From: Temnothorax longispinosus
Lineage: Eukaryota > Arthropoda > Insecta > Hymenoptera > Formicidae
Reading direction: 5' to 3'
DNA length: 64,000 nucleotides
Assembly: GCF_030848805.1 (NCBI RefSeq)
Contig: NC_092364.1
Span: forward strand, 8,267,770-8,331,769
Shown: positions 11,160 to 23,459 of the stretch, in pieces
Numbering within the stretch: position 1 is the first letter of the stretch
Layout of the letters: the number at the start of each line of letters is the position of its first letter
Position numbers and translations under genes: made by a program
Notes under the pieces: generated by a model
What the model was told of the DNA's origin: nothing
What the model saw: the letters and a program-made list of their open reading frames with translations, nothing else
Database searches by the model: none

Positions 11160-14100
11160 AAAAGCAAAGAGTCAGATAAAAATTATCTGCTTATCGAATT
11201 TTGCTAAATTAAACCGCAGCATTTATTCGACCGTAAAGCTGCGCGTTATCTTGACAGATTCATTGGTAATGTCAACAGAAATCATTCTCAGTCGAGAGGA
11301 AAGGTACCCGATCGGAATTCGCGTGAATCAAATTAAAAAAAGAGAGACTGAGGGTAGCACAGCCGGAATATAAATTCATCGCCGTCCTCGGTGACTTGGC
11401 GGACAATGAATCCCTTAGGGATGGCTCCCTTAAGGCCCTTCACTGCGGCCATTCTTCGTGACATACGGATTACAATGTGATGCAGCTGTGGGATATTTTA
11501 TCTATCCGATGTTGATAGGATTCCGTTAGAAGTATTAGAAACGCGTCTGTTTGAGAAAAATTTAACTAAAATTTCTTGTATGAAATTTAATACTTTTTAC
11601 AATTTTCCTTTGCCGGTAATTGAAATAATTCCTTCTGCATAAATGAATCATGTTTATTTAAAACTTGTCTGTAAATAGCAAAGTGAAGAGATTTTTTGTA
11701 ATATGCGTGTAAATGTTATTTTATTTAATTGGAACAATAATTCACACCCCAATTCACACCTATATTAATTTTTTTACATCTGTATTCTTTCAATGTTTTC
11801 TTTTAATTTATTCAAAATCAAGTTTTTCTTATATCATTTTAATTTGCAATTGTGCGAATTTTTGCGTCACAAACATTTTATCATAAAGTTTGTATATTAA
11901 ATAGCAATGTTGTTTAATCATAAATAAATTGATATGAAAAACACTTGCTTAAGAAACGAAATTAATGTAACTCCGATTAATATTCCGTTATAACAATTTT
12001 TATAAATTATGAATTTAATATTTGCATGAATATATATGCGTGTGCGACGTGTGCGTGCGTTTACGTAAAACAAAGTAATAATATCAAACGATTAGTATAA
12101 TACATCACTCCTAAGAGTATTCTACATCCTACATTATCAACATTAACAATAATATATGAATAATATATTGCTTTCTTGAGCAAAATGCAATCTTTTTTAT
12201 GTTTTCGACCAATTGAATTTTTATATAATCCATTTTATTAAATTAATTATAGATATATTTAAAACTGCCAGAAAAACAGGAATGAAATTAACGTTCCAAT
12301 TTCATATGTTTCCAAAATTCATATATTATACATTTCCATATTTTCTATTAATATATATCTTTAAAACCGATTAAAATCAAGTTACACCTGCATCATATGA
12401 CCTTACTCTAATTCGTAGTATTATAGAAAACATTTTCCGGACGGATCGATTGATCATTAGTGAAATGGCCTCAACTCTCCAAAACAATCTCTCAGTCGGT
12501 ATAAATTTATTATACCTTCTCTTTTTCTTAACGGCTTCCAATTAAGTTATCCAACTTCGTGGCGTGATAGACACTGACGGTCATATCTCAAATAAGCGAC
12601 ACGGGAATGTCGTCGAATGATTTCCACCCTTCATTCAGCGCGTTTGCTTTGACATGCCTACCATGCCTCGTTATTTTTAATGAGGCATGTTTATAGAATA
12701 GCATCAGTTTCAAAGAATCTTCAGGCCTCTGTACAAGATGGCCTGACATCGTCCTTTCTTTTCCTCGTTGAAAATGCACATAAATCTAATCTATATACAT
12801 CAGATTGAATCGACGTTATTATAAATTTACATTATAGCTATCTGAGATTCTGATTTATTAGCAAGGACAACGACTCCATAAATTAAAGTTGAATATTATT
12901 CATAATGATACTGTACAACTGAAATATTTGTCATTGTTCTCTTTTAAGTTTTTTTTATCCCTTTATTAGAGCAAAACTCAAGAAATATTTCAGTTTTCTA
13001 ATTGAAAGACAGCGCGATACTTTCTTGGGTAAAAATAACTCCTAAAACGACAAAGAATCACGATATTGATGAATCCGTTATTAAGAGAAGACATAAACGC
13101 TTTTTATTAAATAAAAATATTCTGTGTGAATAGAACAATACAGAATATTTTAAAATTATTTTTAATATGTATCAAGACTGCACATAGTCTTGCGTATTAA
13201 AAAGAAATGGCCTGTAAAATATCTATATTGTTTTTTAACAAATGTATTTTTATGTCTTCTCATCAGATATGTAATTCTCGTGCACGTTGTTCCTCTAAAT
13301 AACGCATTCGATATTTTGATTGTCACTTAAACTCGGCAGTCGATGTAGCGGTATTTTTTCCGATCGGTACGATAAATTATAACACGTGCCAGCCGTCCTC
13401 AGTGTGATTTACGATGATAGAAAAATCAAGTCGGACGGTCGTTTTTGTATTTCCTCGCGGCATGACGCTCCGCACGAGCAAGCGATCGGCGCACCGGGAA
13501 ATATTGCGGTTTAGTCGCCTTCCCCCCTTTATATATAAATGTACACACATATATGTGTACACACGCACACACATAAACACACATACATACATTATACATA
13601 TCTAGATATATATGCACATACGCGACGGCCATGCTTTATTCGACGGCATGGCTCAACTTTCCCATGGAATAACATATCGCGAGAAATTGCGCACATATCG
13701 TGATTTAAATCCGCGCGTAGCGGCAAGTTTCGGCAAAACGTTTACATCGTTGGACTGACCGGCGACCAATCGAATTTTTGCCCTGCGAAAATTGAAACAG
13801 GTATCACGATCCCACACGGTCACCGAATACTTTTCGATTCCGTATTTAGAAAAGGCGCCTGTTGAAACCCGGATCTCGCGCGAGAGCGTGAACACAAGCT
13901 ATATCCTACACCGTTCTACCTCGCTTCTGCCTCGGAAAGATTGGCCGGCATTGTTGCGTTCACCGGGCATACTTCTTGCGCGAAAGTTTGGAGATGATTG
14001 GCACTTGAATACCGCTCTCCGCGCGTATTCGCATGTTGCGAACGCTTTTATGGTTACAAATTTGTGTCGCGGGTTAGAAAACTTCCTTTTCCTTTGGCCT

Positions 14101-16040
14101 CGCAAGTCTAGGTGTTTGCTTCGATGAACATAAGAATGTTACTCTGGAAATCTCTTCGTGACGAGTTTGGTATTTTGAAGTCGGTATGTTTTGTGGAAAA
14201 TTGTCTTCGTGCTGAATACAAGCTTCTCATTTCTATAGTAAACTGTCGTTAAGATTTGAGATTCCTTAATTAAGTAAATTGAAAACGAAGACCCTAACGA
14301 CAAGATGTCGAGACACATTATAGTGTCTGATTTATAAGATAAAAGGCTTCTAACGAATTAAGCTTCCGAAAGCGAAATAAGACAAAATATTTATTCTTAA
14401 ATTTCAAACAGATTTGCCTTTGAGAAAATATTTAACGGATTTCAATAACTTAACATAAATTAAAAAATGCTAAATAACGATTTTTATCGGTATTTAAAAA
14501 AAAAATTAGCTCCTTATTTATTAGAGATATTGGTACTAAAATTTTATTTAAAAAAAAAAGCGATCTGTGTGTGTGTGTATGTGTGTGTATAAGTTTTATT
14601 AAATTTTTCAAAGCGCTCTATATAAGCTTTATTAAATCAAATAATAAAGTTATTTTTTATTATCTTTTATTATCTATATAAAAACTATTAGTTAAAACTT
14701 AAGCTTTATTTTCTTTATTTTTTTCTAATGTAATATTTTTGTCCTTGTATGTTTGAAATGTGTCTCATCAATTCTCATTATCTGACGATATTACCTGATA
14801 TAAATAAATATATTTCAATTGCTTGAGAGATGACATAAAGTTTCATAATTGACTACTGCGTGTCATATATTTCATTATCCGGCGAAGAAATTTGCGTGCA
14901 TGCACAGCATATTAAAAATATACTTTAATTTATTTACACATGACATATGTCATACATACATATATTTGCAAAGAAAAAATAAAAGTGTTTTGTTAGATCT
15001 GTTCTCAATCAAGATAATTTCTGTGATAAGCAATTAAAATTACTGTTTTAGTCGCAACATACCTATTTAAATATCTTATGTAGCATAAAATTAAAGTATA
15101 GCGAAATAAATAAAGTTTATAAAGATAGTTTAGTCATTTTGCTTTAAAAAATTGTATTGCTGTTTTCACTGAAGTAATAGATAGTGCGATTAATTAAACA
15201 GCATTGGTTAAACTAAACTAAATGTCTATATTAGCACAAATACATATAAAGAGAAAGAGTTTATAAATCTAATTAAAGGTAAATTAATATTTGTAGTCGT
15301 AATCTTAATGTTTTCCGAAACTTTTATTTGCGTTCGTTTTTCCAAAGTTCAAATGTTCATCCAATTTATAAATATAATTAACTTAATTCTTATCTTATTT
15401 CCGTCGAAACTTTTATTGGCACAAGCTCGGCGTTATACATGATCGTGGATTGTATTGTTTGTGTCTAAATCAATTTTCAGAAACACGGACATTTCTGGGA
15501 ATTATTTTGAAACCTCGAGATCTTCACGGCTTACTATTTTATGTTCTCCTCAAAGTACGAAAAGTATAGCACATTGGGGAGACACTGTAAGAGACCATTC
15601 GCCTTGTATCGTACCAATCTAGTCGGATCGCGTAAAATCGCTGAATGCCCTCGATGCGCTCGAGGGTGCACTGACAGAGCCGGTTTGAAATCTTACGTGA
15701 TTTTAATACGAACAAGAATTTATAACAGCAAATATTTGAAGATTTAAACGTTCGAAACTTTTAATGTCTTGTCTTTAATTATTTATTAAAATAATATAAC
15801 CATTTTTTGAGTTATAAGAGTAATTGAAAATGAAAGACTTTCTATACTAGAAACTTTGCAATGTTTCAATGTTTGACATATCTCTAACAGAGACGAGATC
15901 TTTATTATTCTTTCTCACTTCCATACAAAAGAAATTTATTTCTTGAGTACTTACTACTTTAATTCATGTTTTAGATATTTAAATATTTTATAAACAAATA
16001 AAGTACTTTTACTTCGCCAGTGAGTGATAAAATTAACAAA
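11160..16040. other. no gene recognised; (CA/TA) microsatellite near 13530-13620
   Basis: Mostly AT-rich sequence. An alternating pyrimidine-purine (CA, TA) stretch runs at about 13530-13620. A GC-richer part at 13620-14130 carries overlapping open frames on both strands without recognisable motifs. A short GT run is at 14567-14589. The frame at 15541-15747 also shows nothing recognisable. Confidence 0.5.
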
Positions 16041-16049
16041 CTCCTTTGC

Positions 16050-16125
16050 TTCGACCAAACTGGCTATTTTTATTTAATTAGCACAACGCGTTTCGACCAT
16101 GATTCCGGTCCTTTTCAAGTGTGTA
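16050..16125 (-). repeat. retroelement-like terminal motif, fragment 1
   Basis: Read on the minus strand this gives ACTTGAAAAGGACCGGAATC, then ATGGTCGAAACGCGTTGTG, then CCAGTTTGGTCGAAG. The GGACC...GGTC pair followed by GAAACG makes a small stem with a conserved tail. A clearly related motif is found in both arms of the giant palindrome (48893-48962 and 49165-49232), and a looser one at 61383-61420. It looks like a dispersed element terminus; its family is not certain. Confidence 0.5.
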
Positions 16126-16129
16126 CAAT

Positions 16130-17018
16130 AATTAATAAATATTTTATGTTGAATACTGGAGAATCACATGCTAATGAAATCACGAAATTATCTCTAAGAA
16201 AATTTTTACTGCAAACTTTATCGCAGAATCTTATTATTCTTTACATGTTAAAATCTCATTTCTTTTATTTCATCTCATTTTTTTCATCATTTTTTTTAGT
16301 TTTTTACAAATAACCGTTTCACAAATAGTTTACATTTATTATTTATTTCAAAAATATTATTTATACTTAATTGACAAGCAATATTTAACCGTACGCTTCT
16401 CTAAAATAAAATCTAAGTTAATTTTTTCGACAGTTTCTTTTTTTTTAATAAATGTATATGTCCGGAATTGATTCTTCTAAATGGCAGTAGTCTTCGCACG
16501 ATTTTATCTCCTGACTTCTCCTAAAATGCTGAAGACAGACGCCGAGTGCATCAAATCCGATCCTGCGCATCATGATGCAGAGACGAGAGCATGTGAAGTT
16601 CCGGCCGTCGCGTCGATGAAGTCTCCTTTGCTTCTGACCCGTCGCTTCCGGCCTTTTCTTTGGACCGTCTGTCGGCGTCGTCGTTTTACAAGGGCGCGGG
16701 CGCCCTTTTAATAACCGGGCGTTCTTGTTGAGCTTTACGGCGCAGTTACATAAATTGAGCCGTTAAAAAATTATAATCGGACGCGAGCGGGCTCTCCACG
16801 CTTGCGAGTGCCGCTTTGTAACGCTATAAAAATTAAACAGGCATATGGCCGCGAGCGACCGACTGGTTAATTTGGTTTATTTCGAAATCTTATGAAACGT
16901 GAGATTACAATCCGCGATATTATAAACGCGAGATGAAACTGCGTGCGAGGCAATGTAGCACTGTATCATTGAACCGACATTTTACGAATAAAATGGCGTT
17001 TGTCGTTATTGCAATAAG
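16130..17018. other. no gene recognised
   Basis: AT-rich to 16480, then a GC-richer stretch at about 16480-16990 with no recognisable protein or RNA. Confidence 0.5.
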
Positions 17019-17020
17019 AT

Positions 17021-18274
17021 CACTGAGAAAAATGTCCAGCAACTGTAATCGGAAAAAAACGTTCAACTACTTTGTCCGATCTATTTCAAACGGATTTGGA
17101 GCTGTCCGATGAAGTAATGCATGCCTTTATCCAATGAAATGTAATTTCCGATAATATGTGAATGGAAAATGAGTCGCCGTTTATTTGGTCGTTCAAATTA
17201 CATATCGGATTCATATCGGACATTGATTTCATCGGAAAAAAACGAACTATTTTATCCGATTAAGCCTAATGTCCGATGTAATATAATCCGATGTGATACA
17301 ATCCGATGTAATATATGTTATATCCAATCAAAAAAATAGCCGATGAATATAATAGCCGATAAAAGTGATATGCGATGAAAAAATTATCCGATGCAGACAT
17401 CTCAGTATAGACAGCCGAGCGGCGAGCGGCGAGCGTACGCGTACACGCCACATGGTCGTCCTTTGTTTCTGGCCTCTGCTCGGCACACGTCGCCCGCGGT
17501 CGAGTTTAGCGCCGAAAAACGCGTTTCACGCGCAGTGCACACGGTGGTCCATTCGATATCTCCGCTCTCTCGCAGGATCCAGCGTATCCGCCCGATCCTC
17601 CCAGCGCTCCTGAGATCTCCGCGCACCGGAGCCGTGACTCGCGTAACGGCGGGACGAACCCGGCTCGGTTTTCGCGGGAATCGCGGGTCTCGTGTATCGT
17701 GTCCTGCGTTTCGATCTCGAGTCTCAACGTCTGCAGTGTTACGGATTGCCCACGTGCTGAGTTAAGTTCCGTTTTGCAAGTGTAGTTTTGCAAGTAATTT
17801 TTCATCTCGAGTCTGACATCACAGTGGTGCGGATTGCATCATCCACTCGCGCGAGTTGGCGAGTGCCGGTTTCCGCTATAATTTTCCGTTATAAGTGCAT
17901 CATTTTTTTTTCGTGTAATGAGCGTAACAATGAGTGATTCTCGGAGTGATTCTATTAACTGTCTAACAACAATGAGAGCTATGCTGGAAAAGTTTAACGT
18001 GGAAGAAGAAGTGATGGACAGGTTTCCGATCAGGTCTATTAATCTATTGATCGGATAAGATATACTCGGATTATCCGTCTAAAAATTAACAAACGGATAT
18101 TTTGGATCGGATGTTCTTTAATCGGAATTCTGGAATCGGATATCTTTGGTCGGATATAATTTCGATCTGATCGGCTTTCTTTTCCGATCGAAAAGATCGG
18201 AAATATCCGTCTGTTAATTTTGTACGGATTATCCGATTATTTGATCGGAAAAAGGCTGGATTTTTTTCTCAGTG
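17021..18274. mobile_element. CACTA-like (EnSpm-type) element, 1254 bp, AT target duplication
   Basis: The left end is CACTGAGAAAAATGTCCAGC and the right end GCTGGATTTTTTTCTCAGTG, inverted with few mismatches. The dinucleotide AT flanks both sides (17019-17020, 18275-18276). Both subterminal regions (17040-17400 and 18030-18260) are packed with TCCGAT / ATCGGA motifs in both orientations, as expected for transposase-binding subterminal repeats of CACTA elements. The middle (about 17400-17960) is a GC-rich, promoter-like segment leading into an ORF. CAC...GTG ends, a 2-bp duplication and subterminal repeats together point to the EnSpm/CACTA group. That group assignment is inference from end structure only. 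Confidence 0.75.
17918..18058 (+). CDS. short ORF (46 aa) inside the CACTA-like element, possible orphan first exon
   Basis: An ATG at 17918 opens a 46-codon frame ending at TAA 18056-18058. The first 35 residues are acidic and serine-rich at the start (S-D-S-R-S-D-S), then L-E-K-F-N-V-E-E-E-V-M-D, coding-like in composition. At codon 35 the sequence reads GGACAG then GTTTCC, a usable splice donor, and the following bases belong to the subterminal TCCGAT repeats. Upstream lies a GC-rich segment of about 500 bases with promoter-like composition. This fits the first exon and promoter of a gene, either the element's own transposase gene with its body lost or a captured host gene. I do not recognise the protein, and it may not be expressed. 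Confidence 0.3.
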   Translation: MSVTMSDSRSDSINCLTTMRAMLEKFNVEEEVMDRFPIRSINLLIG

Positions 18275-18388
18275 ATGAAAACGTAATCTTCAGTGTGACA
18301 AATATAGAAATAATATAAGAATGTATGATATAATGTACTTGCAAATAATATAAAAATGTATAATAATTATTACATAATAATAAGAGAA

Positions 18389-18569
18389 ATAGAACCGTTA
18401 CGATATACAATCAAATTAGAATCAAAGCCATACGGATATATGTTTATGTATGTATATATATATGTATATATACACACACACACAGAAATTAACATAAGGC
18501 TGTCAAAGATCTAAGCTTGGACCGTATGGCTTTGATTCTAATTTGATTGTATATCGTAACGGTCCTATT
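18389..18569. mobile_element. 181-bp hairpin element with (TA)(CA) centre
   Basis: Arms of about 47 bases are inverted copies: AACCGTTACGATATACAATC on the left and GATTGTATATCGTAACGGTC on the right, continuing through TCAAAGCCATACGG / CCGTATGGCTTTGA. The centre holds a TA/CA microsatellite and then GAAATTAACATAAGGCTGTC. The centre and right shoulder recur at about 20685-20765 beside the Helitron, so this is a dispersed family. Confidence 0.75.
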
Positions 18570-18650
18570 TTTTTATTATTATTTACTCACGTTGCCTGAG
18601 AAAGACGTTTCAAACTATTATTAACCGGTTATTGCGATAAATATTATCAC

Positions 18651-18745
18651 ATGCCTCGGTAGTTGAATTGGTACTTGGTACGACACCCTTCACGGAATGA
18701 GGGAGGAAGAGTATTAATGTTCCAACGATAACTGTGTTTCAAGTC
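18651..18745 (+). repeat. tRNA-like (SINE head-like) segment, tentative
   Basis: The sequence GGTAGTTGAATTGGTA resembles an internal A box. About 65 bases on, GTGTTTCAAGTCC resembles a degenerate B box. No convincing cloverleaf or terminal stem could be drawn. It may be a decayed tRNA-derived SINE head or chance. Confidence 0.2.
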
Positions 18746-18800
18746 CGACAAATAATCGGCACGCAGGTAAATAAGTTGGAAAAATATATGTAGGTATATA

Positions 18801-20642
18801 TCTATATATATAAGTCACGTCTGTCTGTCGTATGTACGCGAACTACTCATTCGTTAGTGGACCGAATTTTTACTAAAAGTATATGAAACAGGGGTAGAAT
18901 TTCCCGGGGATGAAAATGTCGTGGCCATTTTTTTTGCTACCGATTTTCTGGAAACCGATTTTTCTAATTCTTCTAATTTTTCGGGAAATAATTGACTGAA
19001 TTTAAAAGAATTATATATGAAACAGGGGTAGAATTTTCCGGGGAGTGCTATAAAGTGTATAATTTTTCGTTACCGATCTTTTTGAAAGCCGGTTACAAAA
19101 TTATTTCAATTTTTCGGAAATTAATTGACCAAATCTTAAAAAATTATATGAAGTAGGGGTAGAATTTCCCGGGGATTGCCATAAAGTGTATAATTTTTCG
19201 TTACCGATTTTTGGGGAAATTGGTATCAGAAAATTTTCCAATTTTCGGAAATTAATTGACCGAATCTCAAACAATTGTATATGAAATAGAGTAGAATTTT
19301 CTGGGGAGTGATATAAAGTGTATTATTTTTCGTTACCGATTCTTTTTGGAAACCAGTTACAAAATTTTTCCAATTTCTCGGAAATAATTTAATCTTAAAG
19401 AATTACATATGAAATAAAGGTAGAATTTCCCCGGAATTGCTATAAAATGTATAATTTTTTTGTTACCGATTTTTTTGGAAACCGGTTACAAATTTTTTGA
19501 AATTTTTCGGGAATTAATTGACCAAATCTTAAAGATTTATATATGAAATAGCAGTCGTGTCAAAATTTTTTAATATTGTTGGAGGATAAGTTTAATTTTT
19601 TATTAATGGATAATTTTTCATTAATGAATTGATTTTCTTGAAACCGGTTACAAAGTTTTTCCAATTTTTCTAAAAAGGTTTTCGATTTTTGTTTAAAAAA
19701 ATGTAGGTACGTGATTGTTCTAATTTCCTCAAATTTTGAGATATTAGCTAAATTTTTTTAAAGATAATTTTTCGTTACTTTCTTAAAAACAATGCCCAAA
19801 TTTTTCTAATTTTTCGGGGATGGCAAAGATGTGTATAAAATAATTTTTTCAGGATGGCTACGATGAGTTTATAGAAAAATTGCTAATAATAAAAAGGTTT
19901 CCGATTTCTGCTCCAATTTCCGTAAATTTTGAGATATCAAACTAAATTTTTTTTATGGATAATTTTTATAGATAATTTTTTGTTACCGATTTTTGTGGAA
20001 ACCGGTTACAAAATTTTTCAAATTTCTCGGGAGTTAATTGATCGAATTTCAAAAAATTGTATATGAAATAAAGGTAGAATTTCCTAGGGTTTGCTATAAA
20101 GTGTATAATTTTTTGTTACCGATTTTTTTGGGAACCGGTTACAAAATTTTTCCAATTTTTCGGGAATTAATTAACCAAATCTTAAAGAATTATATATGAA
20201 ATAGGAGTCAAAATTTTTTTAATTTTTGGAGGATAAGTTTATTTTTTTATTAATGGATAATTTTTTATTAAGAATTGATTTTCTTGAAACCAGTGCCAAA
20301 TTTTTCTAATTTTTCGATGATTTCAAAAAAGAAAATAAAAAAAAAGAAAATAAAAGAGAGTTATAATGGTGGATCAACGGAGGGTAAAAACGCGCGAGGC
20401 ACGAGCAAAAATAAAATTTAAAGATTTTAATATAAGGGATTATACGTTTTTGAAATATTTGACAATATGCTAATCTGCATCTATTATATTATCTATTATT
20501 TTTTATTTTTAAAAAAAAAATTCAAAGAGATGTAGGTTAGAGTTTGAGGAGAAAGAATATCAAAGGTGCTCCTAATTAATGAGTGAGTTTGGGGAAAGGG
20601 GAATAGATTTTGAGCCCGCGCGAAGCGCGGGCGAAAAATCTA

Positions 20643-20643
<1 letters not shown>
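18801..20643 (+). mobile_element. non-autonomous Helitron, 1843 bp
   Basis: The 5' end begins TCTATATATATAAGTCACG directly after an A (18800). The 3' end has an 8-bp perfect hairpin, GCCCGCGC-gaa-GCGCGGGC (20614-20632), followed by GAAAAAT and CTAG (20640-20643), with a T following at 20644. A 5' TC, a GC-rich 3' hairpin 7 bases upstream of CTRR, and insertion between A and T without target duplication are the defining Helitron features. The body is made of tandem ~120-190 base units (GAAACAGGGGTAGAATTTCC ... GGAAACCGGTTACAAA ... GGGAATTAATTGACC). No Rep/helicase coding region is present. It has inserted into TA/CA microsatellite DNA belonging to the 18389-type hairpin family. Confidence 0.9.
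20614..20643 (+). terminator. Helitron 3'-terminal hairpin and CTAG end
   Basis: An 8-bp stem GCCCGCGC/GCGCGGGC with a GAA loop is followed seven bases later by CTAG. In Helitrons this structure marks the end of rolling-circle transfer. Confidence 0.85.

Positions 20644-20711
<68 letters not shown>
20643..20711. repeat. (TA)n(CA)n microsatellite
   Basis: About 45 bases of TA followed by about 25 bases of CA, directly after the Helitron end. The short open frame reading Y-I-Y-I then T-H-T-H is this microsatellite. Confidence 0.95.
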
Positions 20712-20712
<1 letters not shown>

Positions 20713-20997
20713 GGAAATTAATATAAGGCTGTCAAAGATTTGTAAGCTTGGACCGTGTGTCTTTGATTTTGTATAATTATTACATATATAACATTAGTAG
20801 GTTATTCAATTCATTCTTATTGAAGAAATGTCAACTTATAATATATATTTCCAAAATAGACTATCTGCGTTGAAAAAATGATAAATCCAAACTTTATAAT
20901 AAAATAAAGTTTTAAAGAATGTACAGATTGTTAAAAATAGCTAATGTGTAGTGTATAATATCAAATAGTGTATCTATATTAATAATATTATTTTCAT

Positions 20998-22343
20998 CCC
21001 GGGAAAAAAATATTCATATCTGATCATATATGATCATATATGAATGGCCATATATGGTCAGATATGGAAATTGGCCAGATCTGAGGATATATGATCTGGT
21101 ATTATTGTATATGTTAATATCTGATCAGGTATGATCAGGTACAAACTATATATTTATCAGGTATGAACATATATATTTAAGTAAGTTTCAGAAAATTGTT
21201 ATATATTTTCAAAAGTTATTTTTTAAGAGTGCAACTTTATTATAAAAGTAGACTCCACGATACAACTAATACAAAAATTGTGCCGCTCTATAGTGCGAGA
21301 CAGTGTCGTGTCTTTTGATACCGTTCTTATAACACTGTTTGTCAAATTTAAATACGAGAAACAGATCCCATCGAATGCCATCTATTGAATACTTTGAGAT
21401 GCAATATCTGATCTGATCATATATAATATTATATGACTATATAGGTTCATACATGATTATATATGCTCTATATATGGGTATGTAAAACTTATATCTGTTC
21501 ATATCTCATTTATACATGTTCATATACTGTCAAATATGAATATTTTTCCTGGACATTTTGTTCGCGGATATAAAAGTCCGGGAAAATATTCATATCTGGC
21601 AGTATATGAACATATATAAATGAGATATGAACAGATATAGTTTTACATGCCCATGTATAGAGCATATATAATCATATATGGTTATCTATCGCCATATATG
21701 ATCAGATCGTGCATTATACATGACACAAGATCTGATCATATATGGCGATAGATAACCATATATGATTATATATGCTCTATACATGGGCATGTAAAACTTA
21801 TATCTGTTCATATCTCATTTATATATGTTCATATACTGTCAGATATGAATATTTTTCCCGGACATTTTATATCATTATATCCCAATCTGGTCATATATAG
21901 ACAGATCTGATCATGTTTCATATCATTTCCGGCCGTATATGAACTATACAATCATATACAGCATCGCGTCTTGTCATATATGATCATATACAGTGCCGAT
22001 ACAGTTATGTATGGCCATACATAATTATATCTGATAATACATGGCCGAACATTCTTTATATACGACCATGTAAGGCCAGATACGATTATGTATAGTGTCA
22101 TATCTGGCTACACATAATAATATGTCTGACCATATATGAACTTATATGATCAGATCTTGTGTCATGTATAATGTACGATCTGATCATATATGGCGATATA
22201 TAACCATATATGATTATATATGCTTTAGATATGGGCATATAAAACTTATATCTGTTCATATCTCATTTATATATGTTCATATATGTTCATATCTCATTTA
22301 TATATGTTCATATACCGTCAGATATGAATATTTTTTTCCCGGG
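20998..22343. mobile_element. 1346-bp foldback element of short ATATATGATC-type repeats
   Basis: Ends are CCCGGGAAAAAAATATTCAT and ATGAATATTTTTTTCCCGGG, inverted and nearly perfect. The interior is a mosaic of short palindromic words (GATCATATATG, CCATATATGG, TCAGATATGA). An inner palindrome runs about 21580-21860: its arms start CCGGGAAAATATTCATATCT and are mirrored around 21718. A third partial unit is at 22140-22343. It has no coding capacity, although ORF-like frames appear. Confidence 0.75.
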
Positions 22344-22460
22344 TGATAATACAGAATTATACTACAGTGAAATTTAATAGTTATTATTTAATTGTTAAAG
22401 TAAAAAGCTATAAAAGTTATAAAATTTGAAATTATAAAACTGATTTATCCAGTATCTCTG

Positions 22461-23450
22461 CACGCAGAAAAATGCATTAGTTGCAGTAACCATAAAATAT
22501 TGGTAGCTTTTTTTTGGTTCCGGTAACTGTACGTTTTGTTGGGAGTACTATTAATGTTTAGTTGTCAAAGGGTATAAAGTTTGGTTGGCATTATAAGGTA
22601 ACGCATACCAAAATGTATGGTACGAAGCCGATCTGAACCAAACAGTTTAGTACAAGCGAATTTGCCGCCGCGCGCTTCAGCGTCGCACGAGGCACGCTGC
22701 TGCGCGACGAGACCTCTTGTGTAGAGATTGATTGACATGTAGACTGTGCGTGTGTCTTGCGACTCGCGTTCTGCGTCTTATGTAGATAGGCCTTTATAAA
22801 TATACTTTTTTCATAAATATATTTACGAACACAAAATTTCGTAATGAGCCGACACTGGTTTCTGACATTCACCCGACATTATAAGAAATATTATATCATA
22901 TATCCAATTCAAAATTTTATTACTCTTTTTAAACTGCATTTGTTTCTTAAGATGATTTTTGAAAAATTATATATTTGCGCTGGTTGACATATGTAGACTA
23001 AATATAACACTAACATTAAATTAAGAAGTGGTCTACCACGTAAGGCAGTTGGCTCACGATCCAGAGGTCCCGAGTTCGAATCCCACCAAGGTAAGTGTGT
23101 TTTTATATGTGTTTTTAAATACGAGAAAATATTTATAATCATAGACTGCATCTTAAGAAACAAATTTAGTTAAAAAATAGTAATAAAATTTCGAAATAAA
23201 TAATTTTTTTTGTTGGGTGAATATTTGTTACCAACCATAAATTATGGTACTCCACACTAGTTTGAGTTTAGTAATGACAACTAAATTAATTGGTTATTCT
23301 TCAATACAACCAAAAGTGTGTTAACCTTAACCAAAAATTCGTCAACCAATTATTTTAGTTGTTACAACCAGCGTGTTTTCATTGGGCCATATACAACCAA
23401 AAATTCTGTTGTTTTAACCAAATTTTTGGTTTCCACACTTTTCTGCGTGT
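22461..23450. mobile_element. CACTA-like element, 990 bp, TG target duplication
   Basis: The left end is CACGCAGAAAAATG and the right end CACTTTTCTGCGTG, inverted with a one-base mismatch. TG flanks both sides (22459-22460, 23451-23452). Subterminal AACCAAAA / GTTGGTT-type motifs are repeated in the outer 150-200 bases of each side. It contains a tRNA-like repeat unit at about 22795-23150. It encodes nothing recognisable. Confidence 0.7.
22795..23150. repeat. tRNA-related (SINE-like) repeat, empty-site copy
   Basis: The core reads GTAAGGCAGTTGGCTCACG, then GAGGTCCCGAGTTCGAATCC (about 23039-23087); the second half is a good pol III B box. It is not a usable tRNA gene because the acceptor stem does not close. 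A reverse-complement copy of the whole ~350-base unit lies at 40395-40880, including the flanking A/T-rich parts. This copy lacks the 119-bp insertion seen in the other one. Confidence 0.6.
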
Positions 23451-23459
23451 GCGGCAGTC

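Noticed and set aside
22909..23163. Protein with W-W-D-S-N-S-G-P-L-D-R-E
   Set aside because: This is the translated reverse of a tRNA-like B box and recurs in another repeat copy at 40571; not a gene.
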